Origin: Burkholderiales bacterium 70-64
GTDB taxonomy: Bacteria; Pseudomonadota; Gammaproteobacteria; Burkholderiales; Burkholderiaceae_E
Length of the DNA stretch: 64,000 nucleotides
Assembly (NCBI GenBank): GCA_001898645.1
Contig: MKUQ01000038.1
Coordinates: forward strand, 1-64,000
Direction of reading: 5' to 3'
Positions 9,373 to 16,420 of the stretch are shown here, in pieces. Within the stretch, counting starts at the first letter, position 1. Each line of letters begins with the position of its first letter. The notes beneath the pieces are model-generated. The model was not told the DNA's origin. It saw only the letters and a program-made list of their open reading frames with translations, and did not search any database. Position numbers and translations under genes: made by a program.

Positions 9373-10527
9373 TCACTCCACGACCCGCCCGGTCTTCAGG
9401 TAGTACAGCGCGAACAGGAGGTAGGCGGTGCCCCAGATCAGCTCGCTGCGGTTGGCGTATCTCCTGGGCTGGTTGAAGCAACCGTCGAGCAGGATGCCGG
9501 AGGGTTGCCGCGAGTCCGGCGCGGGCGGGGCCATGTGCTGCAGAAGGCCGTCGAGCATGGGCTGCAGGCGCGCGGCCGCGCCGGCCGCCGCCGGCGGCAG
9601 GTCGTGCAGCACGGTCATGCGGGCGAGCTGCTCGACGACCACGGCTGCCGCAGAGGTGTCCACCGGCACCGACGCCGGATCGGTCTGCAGCGCGGGATCC
9701 TTGAAGTCCCACGGGGGAATGCCGCTCTCGTCGCAGTGCTGCGTCCAGTAGCCCAGCAGCCTGCTCCCGATGGCGAGATAGCGCTCGTCGCGCAGCGCCT
9801 CCCAGGCGCGGAGATAGCCGGCCACGGCCCAGGCCTGCCCGCGCGACCAGCAGCTGTCGTCGTGCGCGCCCAGCAGCGTGTAGTGACGCAGCTTCTCGCC
9901 GGTGCGCACGTCGTAGTCGATGAACTCGATGGTCGATCCGTCGTCGAGGACGAAGTCGCGCCAGGCGAGATCGAGGTGCCGGCGCGCGCCCTGCACGAAC
10001 GCTTCGTCGCCGGTCTCCCCGTAGGCCCACCAGTCCAGGATCAGGTTCGGATGCACGTTGTCCACGCACACCTTGTCGCGCCCGGAGAGCTGCGTCGAGC
10101 GCACCTGCACCTGGGTGCCGATGGGCATCGCGCCGTTGGAAGGAATGGCCATGGACCGCACCGCCCAGGCCGCCGCCAGGGCCAGCGTGCGAAACCGCGG
10201 CTCGCCCGTCCACGCGAATTGCCGGGCCGCCGAATAGTAGAAGCGGTGACCGCGGAACATGTCGTCGCGCTCCAGGTAGCGACGCAGCCGTTCCGTACGC
10301 GCGGCCGATTCGTCCATCAGGCGCCGGTCGCCGGCCAGCTCGCCGACGATCCTCAGGCACTCCACCCAGTGTCCGCCGCACCAGTCGCCGTCGTCGGTGG
10401 TGTCCCACTGCCCGGTCGCCGGATCGCAGTGATAGGGCCATCTTTCGCCCACTGCGCTGCGGATCTGCATCACTCGCTCGCACAGGCCGTCGAGGGCGGC
10501 CTGCCAGCGGGATTCGAATTTCGGCAT
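9373..10527 (-). CDS. Glycoside hydrolase family 88-like protein
   Basis: A 384-residue all-helical (alpha/alpha)6-barrel type protein. The stretches GDWCGGHWVECL, NLILDWWAYGETGD, DDSCWSRGQAWAVAGY, SGIPPWDFKDP and PVDTSAAAVVVEQL are typical of GH88 unsaturated glucuronyl hydrolases, in which two Asp residues carry out the hydration of the 4,5-double bond. No signal peptide is seen, so a cytoplasmic enzyme acting on imported oligosaccharide is likely. No polysaccharide lyase or sugar transporter lies nearby, which is unusual. It starts 3 bp after the IclR regulator stop and is surely cotranscribed with it. A hydratase acting on a different unsaturated sugar acid remains possible. Confidence 0.8.
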   Translation of the reverse strand: MPKFESRWQAALDGLCERVMQIRSAVGERWPYHCDPATGQWDTTDDGDWCGGHWVECLRIVGELAGDRRLMDESAARTERLRRYLERDDMFRGHRFYYSAARQFAWTGEPRFRTLALAAAWAVRSMAIPSNGAMPIGTQVQVRSTQLSGRDKVCVDNVHPNLILDWWAYGETGDEAFVQGARRHLDLAWRDFVLDDGSTIEFIDYDVRTGEKLRHYTLLGAHDDSCWSRGQAWAVAGYLRAWEALRDERYLAIGSRLLGYWTQHCDESGIPPWDFKDPALQTDPASVPVDTSAAAVVVEQLARMTVLHDLPPAAAGAAARLQPMLDGLLQHMAPPAPDSRQPSGILLDGCFNQPRRYANRSELIWGTAYLLFALYYLKTGRVVE

Positions 10528-10530
10528 TCG

Positions 10531-11325
10531 TCAACCTCCGAGGGCGGCCTCGATGAGCCGGCAGTACTTGAGGACCACCTTGCCCAGCTTCTGCTCGTTG
10601 CGATAGAAACGTACGCTCGGCACCGGGACCGAGACCGCGAGCAGGCGGCCGTTCGGATCCTGCAAGGCGGCAGCGACGGCGCAGATGCCCTCGCTCTGCT
10701 CCTCCCGGTCGTAGGCGATGCCGGTCTCCCTGACGCGCGCGAGCTCCTCCATGAGCGCCTTGCGCGAGGTGATCGTATTGCGCGTGAGGGCATGCAGCCC
10801 CGTCTTGAGGACTGCGTCGATCTGGTCTTCGTCGAGCCTGGCAAGAATCGCCTTGCCGTTCGCGCAGCAGTAGGGCGGGAAGGTGACGCCGATCGCGGAC
10901 ACTGCCTGGAGGCGGTGGGTCTTCGAGATGACCTGGTCGATGAAGACCATCACGCGGCGGTCGAGCACCGAGAGGTCGACCGTCTCGTTGAGCTCGTCGC
11001 ACAGCCGCTGCAGATAGGGCCTCACGATGTGATCGAAATCGGCCTTGGCCGCCGAGCCCAGCGGCACCAGTCCGGGGCCGAGACGCACGCGCCCCTCCGG
11101 GGAGGCGGCGATGACGAACTTCTCCGCGTCCAGTGCGCCGACGATGCGCTGCACGGTCGAGCGCGGCAGGCCGACCTCCTTGGCGATGGCGCCCAGGCTC
11201 AGACCTTCCGGCTTGCCCTCCAGTGCGCGCAGGATCGAGGCGGCGCGGGAGATCACCTGGATGCCCGAGCGCTCCATCGCCGAACCGCCACTGCCGCGCT
11301 GTCTTGTCCCGTCCATGGCTTTCAC
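10531..11325 (-). CDS. IclR-family transcriptional regulator (copy 1)
   Basis: A 264-residue regulator with an N-terminal winged helix (VISRAASILRALE, then LSLGAIAKEVGLPRSTVQRIV) and the C-terminal IclR effector domain (FIDQV, PYCCANGKAILA, GIAYDREEQSEGICAVAAAL, SVPVPSVRF). The GTG at 11325 or the ATG at 11277 could be the start. It is the first gene of the IclR-GH88-ThDP run and a close paralogue of the next IclR gene, 101 bp upstream on the same strand; the two share long identical stretches in the helix-turn-helix. It may control the GH88 unit, the large catabolic operon or both. Confidence 0.9.
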   Translation of the reverse strand: MKAMDGTRQRGSGGSAMERSGIQVISRAASILRALEGKPEGLSLGAIAKEVGLPRSTVQRIVGALDAEKFVIAASPEGRVRLGPGLVPLGSAAKADFDHIVRPYLQRLCDELNETVDLSVLDRRVMVFIDQVISKTHRLQAVSAIGVTFPPYCCANGKAILARLDEDQIDAVLKTGLHALTRNTITSRKALMEELARVRETGIAYDREEQSEGICAVAAALQDPNGRLLAVSVPVPSVRFYRNEQKLGKVVLKYCRLIEAALGG

Positions 11326-11426
11326 GAGTGAGGTCCTGTTCCGGTCGGATCGAAGCAGGGCATGCTATCCGATCGGTCCATGGCGGGCTACGGCGCCCTC
11401 GTGCGACACATCCGCCTCCATGCCCG

Positions 11427-12221
11427 TCAGCGCTCGAGCTTCTGGCGCATCGCATCCCGGTGCGCGAGCAGCAGCGCCGCCAGCTCCTTCTCCTTGGCCG
11501 CGAAGCGCTGCGTCGGCACGGGAATCGAGATGCAGGCGAGCTCTCCTGCCGGGCTGCGCAGGGCGACGGCCACGGCGGAAATGCCGAGCGAGTTCTCCTC
11601 GCGGTCGAAGGCGACGCCCGTAGCGCGGACTTGCGCGATTTCCTCGTCCAGCCGCTCCCATGACGTGATCGTGGCCGGCGTCTGGCGACGAAGCTTCATG
11701 CGCTTGCGCAGACGGCGCAGCTCGAGGTCGTCCATCAGGGCGAGCACCGCCTTGCCGTTGGCCGAACAATGCAGCGGGAAGGAAACGCCGACGGCGGAGA
11801 CGGCCGTCAGGCGATGGCTGCCCGCCACCTGGTCGATGAAGACGACCTTGTCCTGGTCCGCCACGGCGAGATCCACGCTCTCGCCGGTCTCCCTGGCGAT
11901 GGCTTCCAGCATCGGCCTCATCAGCTCGGCCACTTCGAAGCGCGTGGCCGCCGCCAGGGTCAGCAGGGTGGGGCCCAGCCTGACGCCGTGGGTGGGCGAT
12001 GCGGCGATGAGCAGGCTTTCGTGGTCGAGGGCATCCACGATGCGCTGCACGGTCGAGCGGGGCAGATCGACGAGCCTGGAGATCTCTCCCAGCGACAGTC
12101 CGTTGGGGTGCTTCTCCAGCGCACGCAGGATGGCCGCGGCGCGCGAGATGACCTGGATGCTCTTGCGTTCCGATGCGGCTTCCCCGGAAGGGGGAAGCGC
12201 GGCGGATTCTGGTTTTCCCAT
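11427..12221 (-). CDS. IclR-family transcriptional regulator (copy 2)
   Basis: A 264-residue IclR regulator, paralogous to copy 1 (for example VISRAAAILRALE and LPRSTVQRIVDALD). The effector domain keeps VFIDQVAG, FPLHCSANGKAVLA and VAFDREENSLGISAVAVAL. The ATG at 12221 is preferred to the upstream in-frame ATGs because it places the helix-turn-helix 25-40 residues from the N-terminus, as is usual. It is divergent from the 25-kb catabolic operon. The 223-bp gap holds a strong-looking promoter and two palindromes with a shared core. This is the best candidate for the operon's direct regulator, but which copy binds the palindromes cannot be told. Confidence 0.9.
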   Translation of the reverse strand: MGKPESAALPPSGEAASERKSIQVISRAAAILRALEKHPNGLSLGEISRLVDLPRSTVQRIVDALDHESLLIAASPTHGVRLGPTLLTLAAATRFEVAELMRPMLEAIARETGESVDLAVADQDKVVFIDQVAGSHRLTAVSAVGVSFPLHCSANGKAVLALMDDLELRRLRKRMKLRRQTPATITSWERLDEEIAQVRATGVAFDREENSLGISAVAVALRSPAGELACISIPVPTQRFAAKEKELAALLLAHRDAMRQKLER

Positions 12222-12256
12222 CTGGGCGAGTCCTGTCCATGCGGGCGGTAGTAGCA

Positions 12257-12281
12257 CCGATACACGGTACATGAGTATCGG
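12257..12281. promoter_or_regulatory. Palindrome upstream of iclR copy 2, putative operator
   Basis: CCGATAC (12257-12263) and GTATCGG (12275-12281) are perfect 7-bp arms around an 11-bp centre. The centre plus the first base of the right arm reads ACGGTACATGAG (12264-12275), which recurs with one change at 12361-12372 in the second palindrome. The site lies 36 bp upstream of the IclR start and would suit autoregulation. Confidence 0.55.
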
Positions 12282-12311
12282 GAAGCGATCGAGTCCGGAT
12301 CGATCCGGTGC

Positions 12312-12339
12312 TTGACAACACCCTTTGTTTAGCCATAAT
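12312..12339 (+). promoter_or_regulatory. Sigma-70-type promoter of the catabolic operon
   Basis: A perfect -35 box TTGACA (12312-12317) is followed after 16 bp by CATAAT (12334-12339), five of six bases of the consensus. The expected transcription start is about 12346, 100 bp before the cyclase start. The operator-like palindrome at 12352-12366 falls just downstream of it, a position typical of repression. This is one of the few consensus-like promoters in the window. Confidence 0.7.
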
Positions 12340-12351
12340 ACGATGCAACTA

Positions 12352-12366
12352 TACCGTATGACGGTA
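12352..12366. promoter_or_regulatory. Palindrome TACCGT-N3-ACGGTA, putative IclR operator
   Basis: Perfect 6-bp arms around ATG, located about 6-20 bases after the predicted transcription start of the cyclase operon. The right half continues as ACGGTACATAAG, which matches 11 of 12 bases of the core of the palindrome at 12257-12281. Two related sites flanking the divergent promoters suggest binding by the adjacent IclR protein, which is known to use short dyads in this family. Confidence 0.6.
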
Positions 12367-12444
12367 CATAAGAACAACGCAAGGACAACGATCGCAGGAC
12401 GTTCCTGCGGTCCGGATTCGCACCATGCAAAGGAGGCTGTGGAA

Positions 12445-13284
12445 ATGACCATCAAGGTCCGCGGAGTCGACTTCGAGGAAAACCTGAAGAACGCCATGGG
12501 GCTGGAGTTCTACGACCTCAGCCATCCCTGGGGGCTCGGCCAGCCGTGCTGGCCCTATTTCGAGGACGTCAAGATCGAGCGCCTCCACACCATGGCGAAG
12601 TCGGGCGTGCTCACGCAGCGCATCACCACGGTCATGCACTCCGGCACCCACATCGATGCACCGGGCCATGTCGTGGAAGGCACGCCCTTCATGGACGAAG
12701 TGCCCCTGCCGCATTTCTTCGGTACCGGCGTGGTGGTCTCGATCCCCAAGGGCAGGTGGGGAGTGATCACGGCCGACGATCTGGAAAAGGCGAGGCCGGA
12801 AATCCGGCCCGGCGACATCGTCATCGTCAATACCGGCTGGCACAAGCACTACGGCGACAACCAGATGTACTACGGCTACTCCCCCGGCTTCTACAAGGAG
12901 GCCGGCGAGTGGTTCGCCGAGAGGAAGGTGAAGCTGGTCGGCACCGATACGCAGGCGCTCGACCATCCCCTGGGCACGGCGATCGGACCGCACGGCCCGG
13001 GCTGGCCCAATGGGCTGCTGCCGCATGTCTGCGCCGAATACAAGCGCGAGACGGGCCGCGACGTGCTGCAGGACTTCCCGGAATGGGAGCCCTGCCACCG
13101 GGCCATCCTCTCCGCAGGCATCTGCGGCATCGAGAACATCGGCGGGGAGATCGACGCGGTGACCGGCAAGCGCTGCACCTTCGTCGCCTTCCCGTGGCGC
13201 TGGACCAAAGGCGACGGCTGCATCGTGCGCCTGGTGGCGATCATCGATCGCAGCGGCGGATACCGCATCGCCAGCGGGGAGTGA
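12445..13284 (+). CDS. Cyclase-family (kynurenine-formamidase-like) metal hydrolase
   Basis: A 279-residue protein of the cyclase/KynB superfamily. The metal-binding signature HSGTHIDAPGHV is present, as are DLSHPWGLGQPCWPYF near the N-terminus, DIVIVNTGWHKHYGD and VGTDTQALDHPLGTAIG. The start at 12445 follows AAGGAGG (12429-12435), so the longer frame beginning at 12325 is not used. Known relatives hydrolyse N-formylkynurenine, isatin or cyclic polyketide-like substrates; without tryptophan genes nearby, a ring-opening or amide/lactone hydrolysis in the catabolic pathway is more likely. It is the first gene of the 25-kb operon and starts just behind the promoter/operator region. The next gene begins 1 bp after its stop. 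Confidence 0.85.
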   Translation: MTIKVRGVDFEENLKNAMGLEFYDLSHPWGLGQPCWPYFEDVKIERLHTMAKSGVLTQRITTVMHSGTHIDAPGHVVEGTPFMDEVPLPHFFGTGVVVSIPKGRWGVITADDLEKARPEIRPGDIVIVNTGWHKHYGDNQMYYGYSPGFYKEAGEWFAERKVKLVGTDTQALDHPLGTAIGPHGPGWPNGLLPHVCAEYKRETGRDVLQDFPEWEPCHRAILSAGICGIENIGGEIDAVTGKRCTFVAFPWRWTKGDGCIVRLVAIIDRSGGYRIASGE

Positions 13285-13285
13285 G

Positions 13286-13633
13286 ATGCGCATCAAGCGT
13301 TTCGACGCTGCCCGGCCATACGAAGCGGCCAACCACCGGGCCATGACGGCATTGCGCCTGCAGGGCTTCGAGGAGGGCGGCCCGAATGGGTTCTGGGTGG
13401 GGCTTTCCCACTTCCTGCCGGGCGGTGGCGCGGGCCCCGACTCGTCTTCCCTGGAAAAGGTGTACGTGGTCCTCGCCGGCGAGATGACCCTGCACTGCGG
13501 CGACGAGACGGTCCGCCTCGGCCCCATGGACAGCTGCTGCATCGGTCCCGATGAAGTGCGGGAGTTGAGGAACCAGGGCAACGGCGTGGCCAGCATGCTG
13601 GTCGTGATGCCCTACCCGGATGCACGGCGATGA
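13286..13633 (+). CDS. Small cupin-domain protein
   Basis: A 115-residue single-domain cupin. The double-stranded beta-helix motifs are recognisable (LSHFLPGGGAGPDSSSLEKVYVVLAGEM, then GPMDSCCIGPDE). The usual metal-binding His pair of motif 1 is largely replaced (G-P-D-S-S-S), so metal binding is doubtful. It could be a small isomerase, cyclase or binding protein that assists the neighbouring enzymes. It is tightly coupled: its start lies 1 bp after the cyclase stop, and its end overlaps the following SDR by 4 bp. Confidence 0.75.
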   Translation: MRIKRFDAARPYEAANHRAMTALRLQGFEEGGPNGFWVGLSHFLPGGGAGPDSSSLEKVYVVLAGEMTLHCGDETVRLGPMDSCCIGPDEVRELRNQGNGVASMLVVMPYPDARR

Positions 13634-14430
13634 GCGAGCTGCTGCGCAATCCTGCCGCCCTGTTCGACATCCGCGGGAAGGTGGCGATCGTCACCGGTGC
13701 GTCCGGCGCCTTCGGCTCGCTCGCCGCGCGCGTGCTGGCTGCCGCGGGCGCGCGCATGGTGCTCGCCGCGGGCAACGCGGAAGAACTGGAGCGCACCGCG
13801 GCGGCGTGCCGGGAAGTCGGCGCGGAAGTGGCGACGGTATGCCGCCGCCCGAATGCCGAGGCCGATTGCGAGGCCATCATGGATACGGCGGCCGGGCGCT
13901 TCGGCGGCGTGGACATCCTGGCGGTCGGATCCGGCCTCAACGATCCATGCCCGATCGTCGACATGAGCCCGCAGCGCTTCGAGAGCGTGATGAGCGGCAA
14001 CGTGACCGGGGCCTGGCTGCTGTGCCGCGCCTTCGGCCGCCGAGCGATCGCCCAGGGGCGCGGCGGCAAGGTCATCCTGATGTCCTCCGCGCGCGGCAAG
14101 CTCGGCCATCCGGCCGGCTACAGCGCGTACTGCGCCTCCAAGGCCGCCACCGACGGCCTGACCCACGCGCTGGGATGCGAATGGGGCAAGTACGGCATCA
14201 CCGTGAACGCCATTGCGCCCACGGTGTTCCGTTCGGCGCTCACGGCCTGGATGTTCGAGGACACCGAGAAGGGCAGGGCGACGCGCGAGGGGATGCTGGC
14301 CCGCATTCCGCTCGGGCGGCTGGGCGAGCCGGAGGATCTGGCCGGGCCCCTTCTCTTTCTCGCCTCGCGGGCCTCCGACTTCCATACCGGGCACACCCTC
14401 TATGCCGACGGCGGCTACACGGCGGGCTGA
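13630..14430 (+). CDS. SDR-family oxidoreductase
   Basis: A 266-residue classical SDR with the cofactor motif TGASGAFG, the catalytic serine region ILMSSARG, the active-site YCASK and the C-terminal DGGYTAG ending. The position matching NNAG reads AVGSGLND, a departure from the consensus. The ATG overlaps the cupin stop in ATGA form, indicating translational coupling. A ketone or alcohol intermediate of the pathway is the probable substrate. The 3-hydroxyacyl-CoA-type dehydrogenase begins 3 bp downstream. Confidence 0.88.
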   Translation: MSELLRNPAALFDIRGKVAIVTGASGAFGSLAARVLAAAGARMVLAAGNAEELERTAAACREVGAEVATVCRRPNAEADCEAIMDTAAGRFGGVDILAVGSGLNDPCPIVDMSPQRFESVMSGNVTGAWLLCRAFGRRAIAQGRGGKVILMSSARGKLGHPAGYSAYCASKAATDGLTHALGCEWGKYGITVNAIAPTVFRSALTAWMFEDTEKGRATREGMLARIPLGRLGEPEDLAGPLLFLASRASDFHTGHTLYADGGYTAG

Positions 14431-14433
14431 GGT

Positions 14434-15345
14434 ATGACGGACAAGGCACGCATTGGAATCGTCGGCGCCGGCCTCATGGGCCACGGCATCGCCCAGGTCT
14501 TCGCGGTGCACGGCCATCCGGTGCGGGTGCACGACGCCTCCACCGAAGCGCTGGCCACCCTGCACCGGCGGGTTCGCGACAACCTGATCGACCTGGGCCA
14601 GGACGCCGGTGCGGCCGAGCGGATCGAGGCCTGCACCGGTCTCGCGGATGCGGTGCGCGATGCCGACGTGGTGTTCGAGGCCGGGCCCGAGAGCCTGGAG
14701 CTCAAGCAGCGGATCTTCGCCGCCATCGAGGAGGCTGCGCCGCGGCAGGCGCTGCTCGCCAGCAATACCTCGGTCATTCCGATCGGCCGCATCATGGCCG
14801 GCCTGAGGGGCAAGGAGCGGGCGCTGGGGACGCACTGGTGGAACCCGCCCTATCTCGTCCCGCTCGTGGAAGTGATCCGCACCGACCATACCGATGCCGC
14901 GAGCATGGAGCGCATGCGGGCGCTGCTCGCCGCCGCCGGAAAGACGCCCGTCACGGTGCACAAGGACGTGCCGGGCTTCGTCGGAAACCGCCTGCAGCAC
15001 GCGCTGTGGCGCGAGGCGATCGCCCTCGTGCAGGACGGCGTCTGCGACGCCGAGACGGTCGACATCGTGGTCAAGGCCGGCTTCGGCCGCCGCCTGGCGG
15101 TGCTCGGTCCGCTGGAGAACGCCGATCTCGTCGGTACCGATCTGACCCTGGCCATCCACGAGAACGTGCTGCCGGACCTTGATCGCAGCGCCGGGCCGCT
15201 GCCGTATCTCAGGGACCTGGTCGCCGGCGGGAAGCTGGGCATGAAGAGCGGCGAAGGATTCCGCCGCTGGTCGGCGGAACAGCAGGCAGCGCTGCGCCGG
15301 CGGGTGCGCGAGCACTTGAAGGCATTCGACGCAGAAGAGAGCTAG
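14434..15345 (+). CDS. 3-hydroxyacyl-CoA dehydrogenase-family protein
   Basis: A 303-residue protein with both domains of the family. The N-terminal NAD-binding fold has the motif GIVGAGLMGHGIAQVF. The catalytic His lies in GTHWWNPPYLVPLVEV, where fatty-acid enzymes have G-T-H-F-F-N-P. The C-terminal helical domain contains DVPGFVGNRLQHALWREA and ends with KLGMKSGEGF. It oxidises a 3-hydroxy acid or 3-hydroxyacyl-CoA to the 3-keto form. The next gene is a beta-keto-acid cleavage enzyme, and the order fits oxidation followed by cleavage. The WW variant and single-enzyme form leave open an L-gulonate or 3-hydroxy-acid dehydrogenase activity. Confidence 0.88.
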   Translation: MTDKARIGIVGAGLMGHGIAQVFAVHGHPVRVHDASTEALATLHRRVRDNLIDLGQDAGAAERIEACTGLADAVRDADVVFEAGPESLELKQRIFAAIEEAAPRQALLASNTSVIPIGRIMAGLRGKERALGTHWWNPPYLVPLVEVIRTDHTDAASMERMRALLAAAGKTPVTVHKDVPGFVGNRLQHALWREAIALVQDGVCDAETVDIVVKAGFGRRLAVLGPLENADLVGTDLTLAIHENVLPDLDRSAGPLPYLRDLVAGGKLGMKSGEGFRRWSAEQQAALRRRVREHLKAFDAEES

Positions 15346-15423
15346 CGGCCGAAGCCGCATGCAGGAGGAGGATGCGGGCTCGCGCCTTCATCCGGTTTTC
15401 AGGTTTCGAACGGAGACAGGAGC

Positions 15424-16359
15424 ATGGCCAGAGGGCCGAACAAGGTGATCATCACCTGCGCCATCACCGGCGCCATCCACACGCCCACGCTGTCCGCGGC
15501 GCTGCCTTTCAAACCCGAGGACATCGCCCGCCAGGCGATCGATGCCGCGCGTGCGGGCGCCGCCATCCTGCACCTGCACGCGCGCGATCCGGAAACGGGC
15601 GCGCCGACCGGCAATCCGGACGTGTTCGCCCGCTTCCTGCCGGCCATCCACGAGGAAACCGACGCCGTCATCAATCTCACCACGGGCGGCAGCCCGGAGA
15701 TGAGCGTCGAGCAGCGCCTCGCGGCGGCGCTGCGCTTCAAGCCGGAGATGTGCTCGCTGAACATGGGTTCGATGAACTTCGCCTTCCATCCGATGGGCGC
15801 CAGAATCGAGCAGTGGCGGTTTCCCTGGGAGAAGCAGTACATCGCCAACAGCGAGAGCTTCATCTTCCGCAACACCTTCGCCGACGTGGCGCGCATCTAC
15901 GAGCTGATGTCGGATCACGGCACCCGCTACGAGCACGAGTGCTACGACATCGGCCATCTCTACAACCTGGCCCATTTCCTGGACCGCGGACTGGTCAGGC
16001 CGCCCCTCTTCATCCAGAGCGTGATCGGCATCCTGGGCGGCATCGGCGCCGACCCCGACAACGTGCTGTTCATGCGCCGCACGGCCGACCGCCTGTTCGG
16101 CGACGACTACGTCTGGTCGGTGCTGGCCGCGGGACGGCACCAGATCCCCCTCACCACGCAGGCAGCGATGCTCGGCGGCAACGTCCGGGTCGGCCTCGAG
16201 GATTCGCTCCATATCGGCCGCGGCAAGCTGGCCGAGAGCAATGCGCAGCAGGTCGCCAAGATCAGGCGAATCCTCGAGGAGCTGGGCTTCGAGATCGCCA
16301 CTCCCGCGGAGGTGAGAACAACCCTGGCGCTGAAGGGCCGCAACGAGGTGCATCTGTAG
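15424..16359 (+). CDS. Beta-keto acid cleavage enzyme (BKACE, DUF849 family)
   Basis: A 311-residue TIM-barrel protein of the DUF849/3-keto-5-aminohexanoate cleavage family. It shows KVIITCAITGAIHTPT at the N-terminus, the metal-binding AAILHLHARDPETGAPT, INLTTGGSPEMS, SLNMGSMNF, and the C-terminal family hallmark AMLGGNVRVGLEDS. These enzymes condense a beta-keto acid with acetyl-CoA to give acetoacetate and a shortened acyl-CoA. Placed 78 bp after the 3-hydroxyacyl-type dehydrogenase, it would use its product or the beta-keto acid formed by the HyuA/HyuB pair encoded downstream. The ATG follows GGAGACAGGAGC. Confidence 0.9.
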   Translation: MARGPNKVIITCAITGAIHTPTLSAALPFKPEDIARQAIDAARAGAAILHLHARDPETGAPTGNPDVFARFLPAIHEETDAVINLTTGGSPEMSVEQRLAAALRFKPEMCSLNMGSMNFAFHPMGARIEQWRFPWEKQYIANSESFIFRNTFADVARIYELMSDHGTRYEHECYDIGHLYNLAHFLDRGLVRPPLFIQSVIGILGGIGADPDNVLFMRRTADRLFGDDYVWSVLAAGRHQIPLTTQAAMLGGNVRVGLEDSLHIGRGKLAESNAQQVAKIRRILEELGFEIATPAEVRTTLALKGRNEVHL

Positions 16360-16420
16360 GTTTCATCGAGCACAAGCGCCATCGCAGGCGCGTATCCGTC
16401 AAACAGAGGAGGAACACTGA

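Noticed and set aside
12325-12444. Longer start of the cyclase gene at 12325
   Set aside because: It would begin upstream of the predicted transcription start and run through the operator-like palindrome; AAGGAGG before 12445 gives the better start.
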